DNA of 64,000 bases, taken from assembly GCF_022059845.1 (NCBI RefSeq), contig NZ_CP091851.1, forward strand, positions 1,240,001 through 1,304,000, given 5' to 3'. Shown one piece after another: positions 1 to 8,138 of this stretch. How positions within the stretch are numbered: position 1 is the first letter of the stretch; the number at the start of each line of letters is the position of its first letter. The position numbers and the translations under genes were made by a program. A model generated the notes under the pieces. It worked only from the letters and a program-made list of their open reading frames with translations, was not told the origin of the DNA and did no database searches. The DNA is from Terrirubrum flagellatum. GTDB taxonomy: Bacteria > Pseudomonadota > Alphaproteobacteria > Rhizobiales > Beijerinckiaceae.

Positions 1-48
1 CTGTCGGAGGAGCCTGAGGAGATCATGGCAGTCACGCAGCAATCATAG
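1..48 (+). CDS. possible 3' end of a gene entering from the left edge
   Basis: Frame 1 is open from the window edge and reads LSEEPEEIMAVTQQS before a TAG stop at 46-48. The acidic, unbiased composition looks like the C-terminus of a real protein, but 15 residues are too few to identify a family. It would be convergent with glgX. Confidence 0.3.
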   Translation: MSEEPEEIMAVTQQS

Positions 49-306
49 GCGCTTCACCTTAACTCTTCACTATCGCGAGAGTTCCATGTTGCTCTGCGAA
101 ACTCAGGCAATTTGCATGCCGCGATCTAAAAAAGAGCCGTCTCATATTCGCCTCGACAGGTTTGAGACAGTCCCCCTCCCGGTTTGACTATTACAAATGA
201 CATCGCCCGTGGCTATGTTTCAGATGCGCGAGATCGTGAGCCGGTAAGCGGCAAATGAAGTCTCCCGACGAAATATCGATAATGGATCGTCGCGATGCGC
301 CGCCGC
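49..306. other. intergenic region left of glgX
   Basis: No gene is supported here. A weak 6-bp inverted repeat (GTCTCA at about 138, TGAGAC at about 163) could act as part of a transcription end between the convergent flanking genes, but it has no T-tract. The DNA is more AT-rich than its surroundings. Confidence 0.4.
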
Positions 307-2313
307 TTACGCCGGATCATCGCCGGACCGCCAGGCTGCCACCGAGCGCGGCGGCAGCGTGAAGACAGCGCTCCCGTTGGACTTTGCTGACACGATTTCA
401 CCAGTCGATCGCCAGGCTTCGCGCCAGCGATCATCGTCCGGCGCCCGAAAATCAACCGGTTCGCGGCCCCGATTGAAAGTGATAAGAATTCGCCGCTCCT
501 CTTCGCGGATGAGCATTCCAAACGCATTCGCGCCGCTCCAGTCCGCGTCGCGCATCGCTTCGCCGTCGGCGCGCAGCCAGCGCACATCGGCAGTCCCATC
601 AGCGCCGCCGAAGAAAAATTCATCGGCTGTGATCGCAGGATGCTCGCGCCTGAAGCGTGCGAGCCGGGCGACGAAGGCGATGAGGTCCTGATCCATCGCC
701 GCCCAGTCGAGCCAGAACGCTTCATTGTCCTGGGCGTAGGCGTTGTTGTTGCCGTTCTGCGAGCGGCCGGCCTCGTCGCCGGCCTGGATCATCGGAACGC
801 CGCGCGAGACGAACAGGGTCGCGAGCAACGCGCGCACATCGCGCTTGCGCGCGATGACGATGTCGGTGCGGTCGGTCGTTCCTTCCCAGCCATTGTTCCA
901 GGAATAGTTCTCCGACGAACCGTCGCGATTGGACTCGCCGTTCGCCTCATTATGCTTGTCGCGATGGCTGACGAGATCGGCGAGGGTGAAGCCATCATGA
1001 GCGGCGAGATAATTGATGCTCGCGTGCGGCCCGCGCCGTTCGCGCTGGAACAGATCGGCGGAGCCCGCGAGCCGCGTCGCCAGCGCGCCCGTCGCGTCGC
1101 GATCTCCCCGCCAGAAGCGCCTGACATCGTCGCGATAGCGGCCGTTCCACTCCCTGAACGGCGGCGGGAAGTCGCCGAGGCGATAGCCGCCGAAACCTAA
1201 ATCCCAGGGTTCTGCGATGAGGATGCAATCGCGCAGTTCGGGATCCTGCCGGATGGCGGAGAGGAGCGGCGCTTCGGCCGAAAAACCGTCCTCCATCCGC
1301 CCCATCACCGTTGCGAGATCGAAACGGAAGCCGGCGACGCCGCAGCGCCGCCAATGTCTCACGGCATCCATCGCCATGCGCAGCGCGGGCGCGCGATCAA
1401 GCGCCAGCGTGTTGCCGCAGCCGGTGTCGTTGACTAGCTGGCCGGGATCGTCATGCGCGTGTCTGTAATAGACGGCGTTGTCGAGCCCGCGCAGCGAGAT
1501 CGTCGCGCCATGTTCGTCGCTCTCGGCGGTGTGATTGAAGACGATGTCGAGGATGATCCCGACGCCGGCCTCGCGATAGCGACGAGCGGCTTCCGCAACC
1601 GCCTGCGATCCCAGCGGCGAGAGGCGCGGATCGAGCGCCATGAAGGTGACGGGGTTGTAGCCCCAGGCGTTATGCAGCCCGAGCGCCGGCAGATGGCGTT
1701 CGTCCATCCAGGCCGCGATCGGCAGCAGTTCGATATGGGAGACGCCGAGCTTCGCAAGGTGATTGCGAGCCTGCGCGTCGCAGAGAGCCGCGAAGGCGTC
1801 CTGCTCGCCCTTGAGCGCGACATCGAGCTTTCGCGTGAAGGATTTCAGCGGCAGTTCGTAGATGAATTGCGGCGCGTTCTCCTTGTGGAGGAACGGCTCT
1901 TTGATGATATCGGTCAGCACGCCGCGCGGGACAAAAGGCGCGGTGTCGATTTCGGCCGAAGGCGGCGCCGCGAGTTCCGGCGTCCAGCGATAGGGGCGAT
2001 CAATCAGGCGCGCATAGGGATCGACAAGAAGTTTTCCGGCGTCGAAGCGATGTCCTTCGCCGGGCTTGTAAGGACCTTCAACGCGCAGCCCGTAGCGCAG
2101 TCCGATCTTCGCGCCCGGGATGAAGCCGTGATGGATGTCGCCCGTCCGGCAGGGCAGGGGGAGCCGCGCGATCTCTCGATCGCCCGCTTCGTCGAACAGA
2201 CACATGAGAACGCGGTCGCCGTTACGGCTGAAGACGGCGATCTCGGCGCCGTCGGCCGTCGGCGTCAGCCCCATCTCGGAGGGAAGGCTGCTGGCGACGA
2301 TCTCCGGCTTCAC
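307..2313 (-). CDS. glgX: glycogen debranching enzyme GlgX
   Basis: A 668-residue cytoplasmic GH13 enzyme that hydrolyses the alpha-1,6 branches left on phosphorylase limit dextrin, releasing malto-oligosaccharides. The N-terminal part (residues about 10-130) is a CBM48-like sandwich, followed by the TIM barrel. Visible GH13 signatures are DIVFNHT (about 258), GFRFDLA with the nucleophile Asp (about 328-334), LIAEPWDLG with the acid/base Glu (about 366) and YLAAHDGFTLADLVSH. Length is normal for the family. The start is a GTG at 2311-2313. It follows glgP with a 9-base gap, so the two are almost certainly cotranscribed. No glycogen synthesis genes (glgA, glgB, glgC) are in the window, so this is the degradation arm only. 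Confidence 0.95.
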   Translation of the reverse strand: MKPEIVASSLPSEMGLTPTADGAEIAVFSRNGDRVLMCLFDEAGDREIARLPLPCRTGDIHHGFIPGAKIGLRYGLRVEGPYKPGEGHRFDAGKLLVDPYARLIDRPYRWTPELAAPPSAEIDTAPFVPRGVLTDIIKEPFLHKENAPQFIYELPLKSFTRKLDVALKGEQDAFAALCDAQARNHLAKLGVSHIELLPIAAWMDERHLPALGLHNAWGYNPVTFMALDPRLSPLGSQAVAEAARRYREAGVGIILDIVFNHTAESDEHGATISLRGLDNAVYYRHAHDDPGQLVNDTGCGNTLALDRAPALRMAMDAVRHWRRCGVAGFRFDLATVMGRMEDGFSAEAPLLSAIRQDPELRDCILIAEPWDLGFGGYRLGDFPPPFREWNGRYRDDVRRFWRGDRDATGALATRLAGSADLFQRERRGPHASINYLAAHDGFTLADLVSHRDKHNEANGESNRDGSSENYSWNNGWEGTTDRTDIVIARKRDVRALLATLFVSRGVPMIQAGDEAGRSQNGNNNAYAQDNEAFWLDWAAMDQDLIAFVARLARFRREHPAITADEFFFGGADGTADVRWLRADGEAMRDADWSGANAFGMLIREEERRILITFNRGREPVDFRAPDDDRWREAWRSTGEIVSAKSNGSAVFTLPPRSVAAWRSGDDPA

Positions 2314-2322
2314 GCGCTCCGC

Positions 2323-4800
2323 CTATTGCTGCGCGTCAGCGTTAAGCGGGATTCCCCAGATGTCCTTTGCGTAGGTCGCGATGGCGCGATCGGCGCTGAA
2401 CCAGCCGCAATTCGCGGTATTGGCGAGCGACATGCGCCACCATTCCTTCCTGTCGGACCAGAGCGTATCGATGCGTCGCTGCGTCGTGCGATAGGCGTCG
2501 AAATCATTCAGCACCATGAACCAGTCGTTCTGCCGCAGCGATTGCACGAGACCGGCGTAGCGGTCGCGATCGCTTGGCGAAAACGCTCCGCCGGCGACGG
2601 CGTCGAGGACGCCGGCGAGATGCGCGACCTTCTCCTGGAGATCGTTGATGTCGCGCGGCGCCTGGCGCGCATGCTCCACTTCGGACGCCGTCATGCCGAA
2701 AATGAAGATGTTGTCGGCGCCGACATGCTCCTGAATCTCGATATTCGCGCCGTCCAGCGTGCCGATCGTGAGCGCGCCATTGAGCGCGAGCTTCATGTTG
2801 CCGGTGCCGGACGCCTCCATGCCGGCTGTCGAGATCTGCTCCGACAGATCGGCCGCAGGCACGATCATCTCGGCGACGCTGACATTGTAGTTCGGCAGGA
2901 ACACGACTTTCAGCCGGTCCCGCGTCGCCCGGTCATTGTTCACGATCGTCGCGACATCGTTGATCAGATTGATGATCTGCTTCGCCGCGACATAGCTCGA
3001 CGCCGCCTTGCCGGAGAATATCTTCACGCGCGGCGCCCAGTCGCGATAGGGCTCGGCCCTGATTGAATCATAAAGCGCGATCGTTTCGAGGATGTTCAGG
3101 AGCTGGCGCTTGTATTCATGAATGCGCTTGATCTGCACGTCGAACATCGCCTGCGGATCGATCAGGATGCCGAGCTCCTGCTTCACGAAGCGCGCCAGCT
3201 TCGCCTTGTTCGCGAGCCGCGCCGCCTGCGCGCGCGACTGAATGTCCGCGTCGGCGATATGCGGCATGAGCCGGTCGAGCTTGCTGACATCGTCGACGAC
3301 GTCGGCGCCGCAGACGTCGCTCAGCAATTGCGTAAGGCCGGCGTTGGCGTTGAGCAACCAGCGCCGCGGCGTGATGCCGTTCGTCACATTGGTGATGCGG
3401 CCGGGGCAAACGGCGTTGAGCGGCGCAAACACGGTCTGCTTCATCAGCGCCGAATGCAGCGCGGAGACGCCATTGACCTTGTGCGAGCCGATGAAGGCGA
3501 GATGCGCCATGCGCACACGGCGGCCATGCTGCTCGTCGATGATCGAAATGCGCGACAGATCGGTCGAGGCGCCTTCGGGCGACTTTCGGACGCCATCGAG
3601 GAAGCGCGCATTGATGACGAAGATGATCTGCATGTGACGCGGCAGGATGCGCTCCATCAGCGCGACCGGCCATGTCTCCAGCGCTTCCGGCAGCAGCGTA
3701 TGATTGGTGTAGGAGATGCAGCCCTGCGTGATCTCCCATGCCTTCTCCCATTCGAGCTTGTGCTCGTCGACAAGCAGCCGCATCATTTCCGCGACGGCGA
3801 GCGCGGGATGCGTGTCGTTCAACTGGATCGCGACCTTGTCCGGCAGCGTATCGATCGCGCCGAACTGCCTGACATGGCGGCGGACAAGGTCCTGCAGCGA
3901 GGCCGAGGTGAAGAAATACTCCTGCCGCAGGCGCAATTCCTGGCCGGCGGGCGTGCTGTCATTGGGATAGAGCACGTTCGAGATTGCTGAAGCGCGGTTG
4001 CGCGCCGCCAGCGCGCCGAGATGGTCGCCGCGATTGAAAACATCGAGCTCCATCGGATGCACCGCGCGCGAACGCCATAACCTCAGCGTCGTCGCATCGC
4101 GTCCGCGCCAGCCGATGATCGGCGTGTCATAGGCGACGGCGTAGACGATTTCGCTCGGCGTCCACACCGAGCCTGCATCGTTGTGCGCCGACTGCACGGC
4201 GCCGCCGAAGCCGATCTGATAGGCGCTTTCGCGGCGCTCGAACTCCCAGGGATTGCGGAAGGATAGCCAGTCTTCGGGATATTCCTGCTGCTGGCCGTTG
4301 ACGATGCGCTGCGCGAACAGGCCGTGATCATAGCGGATGCCGTAGCCCAGCGCCGGCACGCCGGTGCTCGCCATGCTCTCCATGTAGCAGGCGGCGAGGC
4401 GCCCCAGGCCGCCATTGCCGAGCGCGGCGTCCGGCTCGATCACCTCGATCGCATCGAGATCGACGCCGAGTTCACCGAGCGCGCGCCGCATCGCCTCGCC
4501 GAGGCTGAGATTGTTGAGCGCGTCGGCGAGGGAGCGGCCGATGAGGAATTCGAGCGAGAGGTAATAGACGCGCTTGCGTCCGGTCTCGTAGCTCTCGCGC
4601 GTCGTGCGATGCCAGATGTCGACGATGTGATCGCGCGCCGCAAGGATTCCCGCCGTCAGCCAGTCATGACTCTGCGCGACGGCCGGATTCTTGCCGAGCG
4701 AATAGGTCAGCTTGCGGATGATCTCGTTCTTCAGGAACTCGGTCGTTTCCGCGAGGCCGTCGCGCGCCGCCGCGGCCTGTGTCTGCACGTCATTCATCAT
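2323..4800 (-). CDS. glgP: glycogen/starch phosphorylase GlgP
   Basis: An 825-residue GT35 phosphorylase that releases glucose 1-phosphate from the non-reducing ends of glycogen with PLP as cofactor. The sequence GTGNMKLALNGALTIGTLDG around residue 667 carries the PLP-binding lysine. Other family blocks are ALGNGGLGRLAACYMES, GYGIRYDHG, NDTHPALAVAEMMRLL and KRIHEYKRQLLN. Length matches bacterial GlgP. Two adjacent start codons (4800 and 4797) give Met-Met-Asn; either is possible. It is the first gene of the glgP-glgX pair. A palindromic repeat lies just upstream (4877-4990). Confidence 0.96.
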   Translation of the reverse strand: MMNDVQTQAAAARDGLAETTEFLKNEIIRKLTYSLGKNPAVAQSHDWLTAGILAARDHIVDIWHRTTRESYETGRKRVYYLSLEFLIGRSLADALNNLSLGEAMRRALGELGVDLDAIEVIEPDAALGNGGLGRLAACYMESMASTGVPALGYGIRYDHGLFAQRIVNGQQQEYPEDWLSFRNPWEFERRESAYQIGFGGAVQSAHNDAGSVWTPSEIVYAVAYDTPIIGWRGRDATTLRLWRSRAVHPMELDVFNRGDHLGALAARNRASAISNVLYPNDSTPAGQELRLRQEYFFTSASLQDLVRRHVRQFGAIDTLPDKVAIQLNDTHPALAVAEMMRLLVDEHKLEWEKAWEITQGCISYTNHTLLPEALETWPVALMERILPRHMQIIFVINARFLDGVRKSPEGASTDLSRISIIDEQHGRRVRMAHLAFIGSHKVNGVSALHSALMKQTVFAPLNAVCPGRITNVTNGITPRRWLLNANAGLTQLLSDVCGADVVDDVSKLDRLMPHIADADIQSRAQAARLANKAKLARFVKQELGILIDPQAMFDVQIKRIHEYKRQLLNILETIALYDSIRAEPYRDWAPRVKIFSGKAASSYVAAKQIINLINDVATIVNNDRATRDRLKVVFLPNYNVSVAEMIVPAADLSEQISTAGMEASGTGNMKLALNGALTIGTLDGANIEIQEHVGADNIFIFGMTASEVEHARQAPRDINDLQEKVAHLAGVLDAVAGGAFSPSDRDRYAGLVQSLRQNDWFMVLNDFDAYRTTQRRIDTLWSDRKEWWRMSLANTANCGWFSADRAIATYAKDIWGIPLNADAQQ

Positions 4801-4876
4801 CCGCGCGCCGCGGTGAGCAGCGTCCTTGCTTCGGCGCAGCAGTGTCCTTGCATTTCAGAATCATGTCCAGAGCGGT

Positions 4877-4990
4877 TAGAGCATGGCGCGAAAAAGTGGA
4901 TACCGGTTTTTCGCTCAAGCCATGCTCTAAACTTCTGGAATCGATCACGTTCCCGCACTTTGATTGTTCAATCAAAGTGCGGCGTGATCT
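4877..4990 (+). repeat. family A palindromic repeat, full copy (two tandem hairpins)
   Basis: Hairpin 1 has a perfect 12-bp outer stem (TTAGAGCATGGC at 4877 with GCCATGCTCTAA at 4919) around a GCGAAAAA / TTTTTCGC inner stem and an ACCGGT-like core. Hairpin 2 pairs CGCACTTTGATTG with CAATCAAAGTGCG (4954-4981) inside GATCACG / CGTGATC. A nearly identical copy in the same orientation lies at 45621-45733, and shorter relatives at 7271-7345 and 26744-26788. It resembles the dispersed intergenic mosaic elements known from rhizobial chromosomes. Confidence 0.9.
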
Positions 4991-5127
4991 GGCAGAGCGC
5001 GAATTTCGGTCAGACGGCCTGCGCGATGGGCATGGGAGCGCTGCCGATGCTTGAGCTTTGTGAAACGCTGGTTCATGATTTCACCGGAGCGCGGCGAGCA
5101 TTGTCGTCGCGTGGGAGGCGTTTTCCC

Positions 5128-5610
5128 ATGTCTTATCTCGCAGCATTGACCTTCTTTCATACGGCGATCAGCCTCGTTGCGATCGTCGTCGGGCTTGTCG
5201 TCGTCGGCGGCCTGCTTGGCGCGACGATCCAGCCATACTGGACGACGTTGTTTCTCGTCACGGCGATCGTCACGAGCGCGACAGGCTATTTGTTTCCGGT
5301 CAGCGGCCTTTTGCCGTCGCACATCGTCGGCGCGATCGCGCTCGTCATTCTCGCGATCGTGCTCCTTGCGCGCTATTCGTTCCATCTCGCGGGCGCGTGG
5401 CGCTGGATCTATGCCGCGGGCATGGTGGCGAGCCTCTACTTTCTCGCCTTTGTCGGGGTGGTGCAGGCGTTTCTGAAGATTCCGGCGCTGCATGCACTGG
5501 CGCCGAACGGCAACGAGGCGCCGTTCGCGATCGCGCAGGTCGTGCTGCTGGTTCTCTGCATCGCGGCGGGGATCGCAGCGGCGCGCTCATGGCGGCCGAT
5601 GGCCGTCTAG
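5128..5610 (+). CDS. small integral membrane protein, unknown function
   Basis: A 160-residue protein with about five hydrophobic segments (residues about 8-35, 40-60, 65-85, 90-118 and 135-155) separated by short loops. I do not recognise a named family. It resembles the many small DUF2306-like or cytochrome-like membrane proteins of this group, but no haem ligand pattern is evident beyond single His residues at the helix ends (SHIVGA, SFHLAG). The start at 5128 is chosen because GGGAGGCG lies 8 bases upstream. The frame stays open further upstream only as a high-GC artefact through the repeat. Apparently monocistronic, divergent from glgP. Confidence 0.7.
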   Translation: MSYLAALTFFHTAISLVAIVVGLVVVGGLLGATIQPYWTTLFLVTAIVTSATGYLFPVSGLLPSHIVGAIALVILAIVLLARYSFHLAGAWRWIYAAGMVASLYFLAFVGVVQAFLKIPALHALAPNGNEAPFAIAQVVLLVLCIAAGIAAARSWRPMAV

Positions 5611-5631
5611 AAACACCGCTCTTCATCCAGT

Positions 5632-5738
5632 CGGTCATTCCGGGGCGCTCCGCAGGAGCAAGCCCGGAATCCAGAAATGGCGCAGGCGGAGAAGCTTTCT
5701 GGGTTCCGGGCTCGACGCTCCGCATCGCCCCGGAATGA
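5632..5738. repeat. family B palindromic repeat (GTCATTCCGGGG type)
   Basis: Begins GGTCATTCCGGGGC and ends GCCCCGGAATGAC, a long imperfect inverted repeat with internal GGGCTTGCTCC-like arms (AGCCCGGAATCCAGAAA and TTCTGGGTTCCGGGCTC). It is the same type as those at 18960-19141 and 31571-31702. It could also serve as a bidirectional terminator for the 5128-5610 gene. Confidence 0.8.
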
Positions 5739-6138
5739 CAATTGAAATGTGAGCGCGCCAATTTCCCGCGTATCCGCACGGCTCAATTCCTTCTCTCCCG
5801 CTTTGATCTCTTTTCTTCGCTCTGCCGCCCCTCAAAGGGGGCGCGGGGCGGTTTGGCTCGCGCGACGCTGACGGCTCGCGCGAATAGTGGTGTTGAGGTG
5901 TCAGCCCGCCAGATCGACGAGCCTCGCGCCCCGCGCGCGACGTTTGCGCCTTATGGCCTGTCCCTGCGGAGTCGGTCCCTGATTTGCCTCCGCTGATAGC
6001 CCGAGGCGTCGGGCCAGGACCAGGTTTTTGGCGCGCAACCTTTGAGCACGAGTCGTAACCGCTGCTCTCTGATCGCCGTCGCTCTGTCCGCCCATCGCCG
6101 TTACGGTCCGGAAACGCCCAGCGGCGGAAGACAATCCA
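5739..6138. other. gene-poor interval downstream of a strong leftward promoter
   Basis: About 400 bases without a convincing gene. On the minus strand it contains a direct repeat of CGCGCGAGCC (near 5860-5890) and a CCCC...GGGG hairpin near 5830. It lies directly downstream of the near-consensus promoter at 6139-6167, so it may specify a small RNA or the small ORF at 5901-6095. Confidence 0.4.
5901..6095 (-). CDS. doubtful small basic ORF downstream of a strong promoter
   Basis: A 64-codon frame beginning MGGQSDGDQ and ending ARLVDLAG, very rich in Arg, Ala and Gly. It starts about 40 bases downstream of the expected transcription start of the promoter at 6139-6167, with no clear ribosome binding site. 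The composition is what any frame gives in this GC-rich DNA, so it is listed only because a promoter points at it. A non-coding transcript is at least as likely. Confidence 0.2.
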   Translation of the reverse strand: MGGQSDGDQRAAVTTRAQRLRAKNLVLARRLGLSAEANQGPTPQGQAIRRKRRARGARLVDLAG

Positions 6139-6167
6139 ATAATAGGAATATATACTAGAAATGTCAA
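6139..6167 (-). promoter_or_regulatory. near-consensus sigma-70 promoter reading leftward
   Basis: On the minus strand TTGACA (6167-6162), a 17-base spacer and TATTAT (6144-6139). The spacer is very AT-rich and contains TAGTATATA, possibly an operator. The -35 overlaps the TGA stop of the methyltransferase gene. It is one of the best promoter matches in the window, yet no solid gene follows for about 500 bases. Confidence 0.6.
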
Positions 6168-6970
6168 GCGCCGATGCGCGAAATCACCAGCTTCAGCGAG
6201 CCCCCAAATTTCGATTGCGCGCGGAGATGGCCGTATTTGCGATCCCACGCGCCGCTGGCGAGATCATTGCGAAGCGTCGTCTCGAAACGCTGCGTCGCCT
6301 CGTCGCTGACGAAGCTCCAGGCGGAGCAGGCGAGGCGGGCTGCGGGATTGAGCAGCATCTCGGGCCGGCCATAATAGGCCTCGTTGAAGCCGTCGGCGCA
6401 ATCGAGCGGGATGGGGACGCTGATGATTTCGATCTCCCCGCCAAGCTCTTCGGCAATCGCGCGCAACGGCGGATAGCGACGCGCCTCGGTCGCGAGCGCT
6501 TCGGGCGCATAATCGTTCAACCAGAAACGGCTGACCTCATCGGGCGCGCAACTCATCACCACGACCGGCCCGCGCGTGACGCGGCGCATTTCGTGGAGGC
6601 CCGCGCCGAGATCAGGCCATTGATGCACGGTGAAGGTCGCCATGGCGGCGTCAAAGGATTTGTCGGCGAAGGGCAGCTTCTCCGCGACGGCGTCGATGGC
6701 GGGCGCGAGATGGGGCGGTCGCTGCGCGCGCATGGAGGCTGACGGCTCGACCGGCGTCACTTCGCGATCAACAGGCTCGTAGGAGCCCGCGCCGGCGCCG
6801 ACATTGAGCACGGTCCGCGCATCGCCGAGCGCGCGATGGATCACGGCCGCGATGCGCTCATCCGGCTGGCGAAAGCGCGAATAGGTCGCGCCGATCACGC
6901 CGTAATTCGCGTCGCCCGCGCTGCCGTCCTCTCGCCTTGCGCTCATGGGTCCATTTGCCTCGTCCTGCAT
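6164..6970 (-). CDS. class I SAM-dependent methyltransferase
   Basis: A 268-residue Rossmann-type methyltransferase of the Methyltransf_11/25 type. Motif I is VLNVGAGAGSYEP (about residue 55), the acidic end of strand 2 is VTPVEPSASM, and motif II/post-I is EKLPFADKSFDAAMATFTVHQWPD (about 95-118), typical of UbiE/SAM_11-type enzymes. The C-terminal half (substrate cap) has no recognisable signature, so the substrate is unknown. Two starts are possible: 6970, or 6946 (MSARRED), which has a GAGG 11 bases upstream. No partner gene is in operon with it; the Mop-like gene is divergent. Confidence 0.85.
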   Translation of the reverse strand: MQDEANGPMSARREDGSAGDANYGVIGATYSRFRQPDERIAAVIHRALGDARTVLNVGAGAGSYEPVDREVTPVEPSASMRAQRPPHLAPAIDAVAEKLPFADKSFDAAMATFTVHQWPDLGAGLHEMRRVTRGPVVVMSCAPDEVSRFWLNDYAPEALATEARRYPPLRAIAEELGGEIEIISVPIPLDCADGFNEAYYGRPEMLLNPAARLACSAWSFVSDEATQRFETTLRNDLASGAWDRKYGHLRAQSKFGGSLKLVISRIGA

Positions 6971-7056
6971 GACGGCCGCGCGACAGCGCGGCTTGCCGTT
7001 GTATGTCGTCAGATATAACGCTGGCCCCGATCAGGAAACCAGCGAAAGGACCGGCC

Positions 7057-7266
7057 ATGAAGATCAGCGCGCGCAACAAGCTCAAAGGCAAGGTCGTCGA
7101 TGTGAAGAAGGGCGCGACGACGGCGCATGTGAAGATCGACGTGAACGGGACGATCGTCACGGCCGCGATCACCAACGAGGCCGTGGACGAATTGAAGCTT
7201 CAGATCGGCGGCGAAGCCTACGCCGTGGTGAAGGCGTCCGACGTGATGGTCGCGGTAGAGTCTTGA
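7057..7266 (+). CDS. TOBE-domain molybdopterin/molybdate-binding protein (Mop-like)
   Basis: A 69-residue single TOBE domain. MKISARNKLKGKV at the N-terminus and TNEAVDELKL ... AYAVVKASDVMV are the classical Mop/ModE signature for molybdate or tungstate binding. Such solitary domains form hexamers that store or buffer oxyanion in the cytoplasm. The start is set by AAAGGA 6 bases before the ATG. No modABC or molybdoenzyme gene is adjacent; the gene stands alone and is followed by a palindromic repeat. Confidence 0.9.
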   Translation: MKISARNKLKGKVVDVKKGATTAHVKIDVNGTIVTAAITNEAVDELKLQIGGEAYAVVKASDVMVAVES

Positions 7267-7270
7267 GATA

Positions 7271-7345
7271 AGAGCATGGCCTTTGCGGGACGAACGACTT
7301 GTTCGCCCGGGGAAAACCGGGCTCCACTTTTTCGGGCCATGCTCT
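7271..7345 (+). repeat. family A palindromic repeat, divergent copy abutting trmO
   Basis: AGAGCATGGCC (7271-7281) pairs perfectly with GGCCATGCTCT (7335-7345); the interior keeps the family's GGAAAACCGGGCTCCACTTTTTC core but has an extra CGAAC/GTTCG arm. It fills the space between the TOBE gene stop and the trmO start codon at 7347. Confidence 0.8.
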
Positions 7346-7346
7346 G

Positions 7347-7838
7347 ATGGTGCGACTGAACGAAATCCGCGCAAACGAGGTCGCCGTCGATCTGCCCAAG
7401 GCGGATGACGCCGGCCTTATTTTCATCGGGCGGATTTCGACGCCTTGGAGTTCGCGTCTGACCTGCCCGCGACAGGGCAGGGCGGACGGGCCGATCTGCG
7501 AAATCACGATTTTCGAGCCCTGGGTCGCCGCGCTCGATGGCGTGGGCGGATATGAGCGGCTTGAGATTCTCTACTGGCTGCATGAATCCCGGCGCGACCT
7601 CGTGCGCCAGAGTCCGGCGAATGACGGATCGGTGCGCGGCACGTTCTCGCTGCGCACGCCAGTCAGGCCGAACCCGATCGGCACTTCGATTGCGACTTTG
7701 GTTTCAATCGAAGGCGCGGTGCTGAAAGTGCGCGGGCTCGATTGCCTTGATGGCACGCCGTTGCTTGATATCAAGCCGGACCGGACTCTGTTCACGCCGA
7801 TCGCGCCGCCGCAGGCGGGGGATTTTGAAACGGGGTGA
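7347..7838 (+). CDS. trmO: tRNA (N6-threonylcarbamoyladenosine37-N6)-methyltransferase TrmO
   Basis: A 163-residue protein of the TrmO (formerly YaeB/VirR) family, which uses SAM to methylate t6A37 of threonine tRNAs. Signatures are IGRISTPW, the arginine-rich SVRGTFSLRTPVRPNPIG (about residues 90-107) and LDCLDGTPLLDIKP (about 131-144), the last two being diagnostic. Only the N-terminal SAM-binding domain is present, without the C-terminal extension of E. coli TrmO, which is usual in this group. The ATG at 7347 is the first codon after the repeat's hairpin, so no separate ribosome binding site exists. An in-frame start inside the repeat is possible. Confidence 0.88.
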   Translation: MVRLNEIRANEVAVDLPKADDAGLIFIGRISTPWSSRLTCPRQGRADGPICEITIFEPWVAALDGVGGYERLEILYWLHESRRDLVRQSPANDGSVRGTFSLRTPVRPNPIGTSIATLVSIEGAVLKVRGLDCLDGTPLLDIKPDRTLFTPIAPPQAGDFETG

Positions 7839-7844
7839 AGCGCC

Positions 7845-8138
7845 TTACGCCGCCGTTTTCTTCAGCGCGCGCGCGACAATTTCCGGCTCGCGCGCAATGA
7901 CTTCGAGATAGGCGCGGCTTGGCGCATCGGGCTCGCTGCGGCCCTGCTCCCAGTCGCGCAGCGTGCCGAGTGGAATGCGATAGCGCTCGGCGAATTCTTC
8001 CTGTGTGAGTTTCAGACGCCAGCGCAGCGTCTTCGCGAGAGGAACGCGGCGCGCGCGAGCCAATTCCTCCTTGGTGAAGGGGCGGTCTGCGAGTTCGTCC
8101 AGATCGCTGCTGTTATCGGGTGTTTTCATAGTAGGCAT
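7845..8138 (-). CDS. HTH (XRE-type) antitoxin paired with BrnT
   Basis: A 97-residue protein with a Cro/C1 helix-turn-helix in its centre: LAKTLRWRLKLTQEEFAERYRIPLGTLRDWEQGR (about residues 33-68). It overlaps the end of the upstream BrnT-like toxin gene by 26 bases (17 if Met4 at 8129 is the start), showing translational coupling. Expected role: binds and neutralises the toxin and represses the shared promoter. The usual BrnT partner BrnA has a ribbon-helix-helix C-terminus, whereas this one is an HTH protein, a known alternative pairing for DUF497 toxins. Confidence 0.85.
   Translation of the reverse strand: MPTMKTPDNSSDLDELADRPFTKEELARARRVPLAKTLRWRLKLTQEEFAERYRIPLGTLRDWEQGRSEPDAPSRAYLEVIAREPEIVARALKKTAA

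Noticed and set aside
1453-3066. A 537-codon plus-strand frame opposite glgX and glgP
   Set aside because: It is antisense to two unmistakable genes, has no family features, and is an artefact of third-position GC bias.
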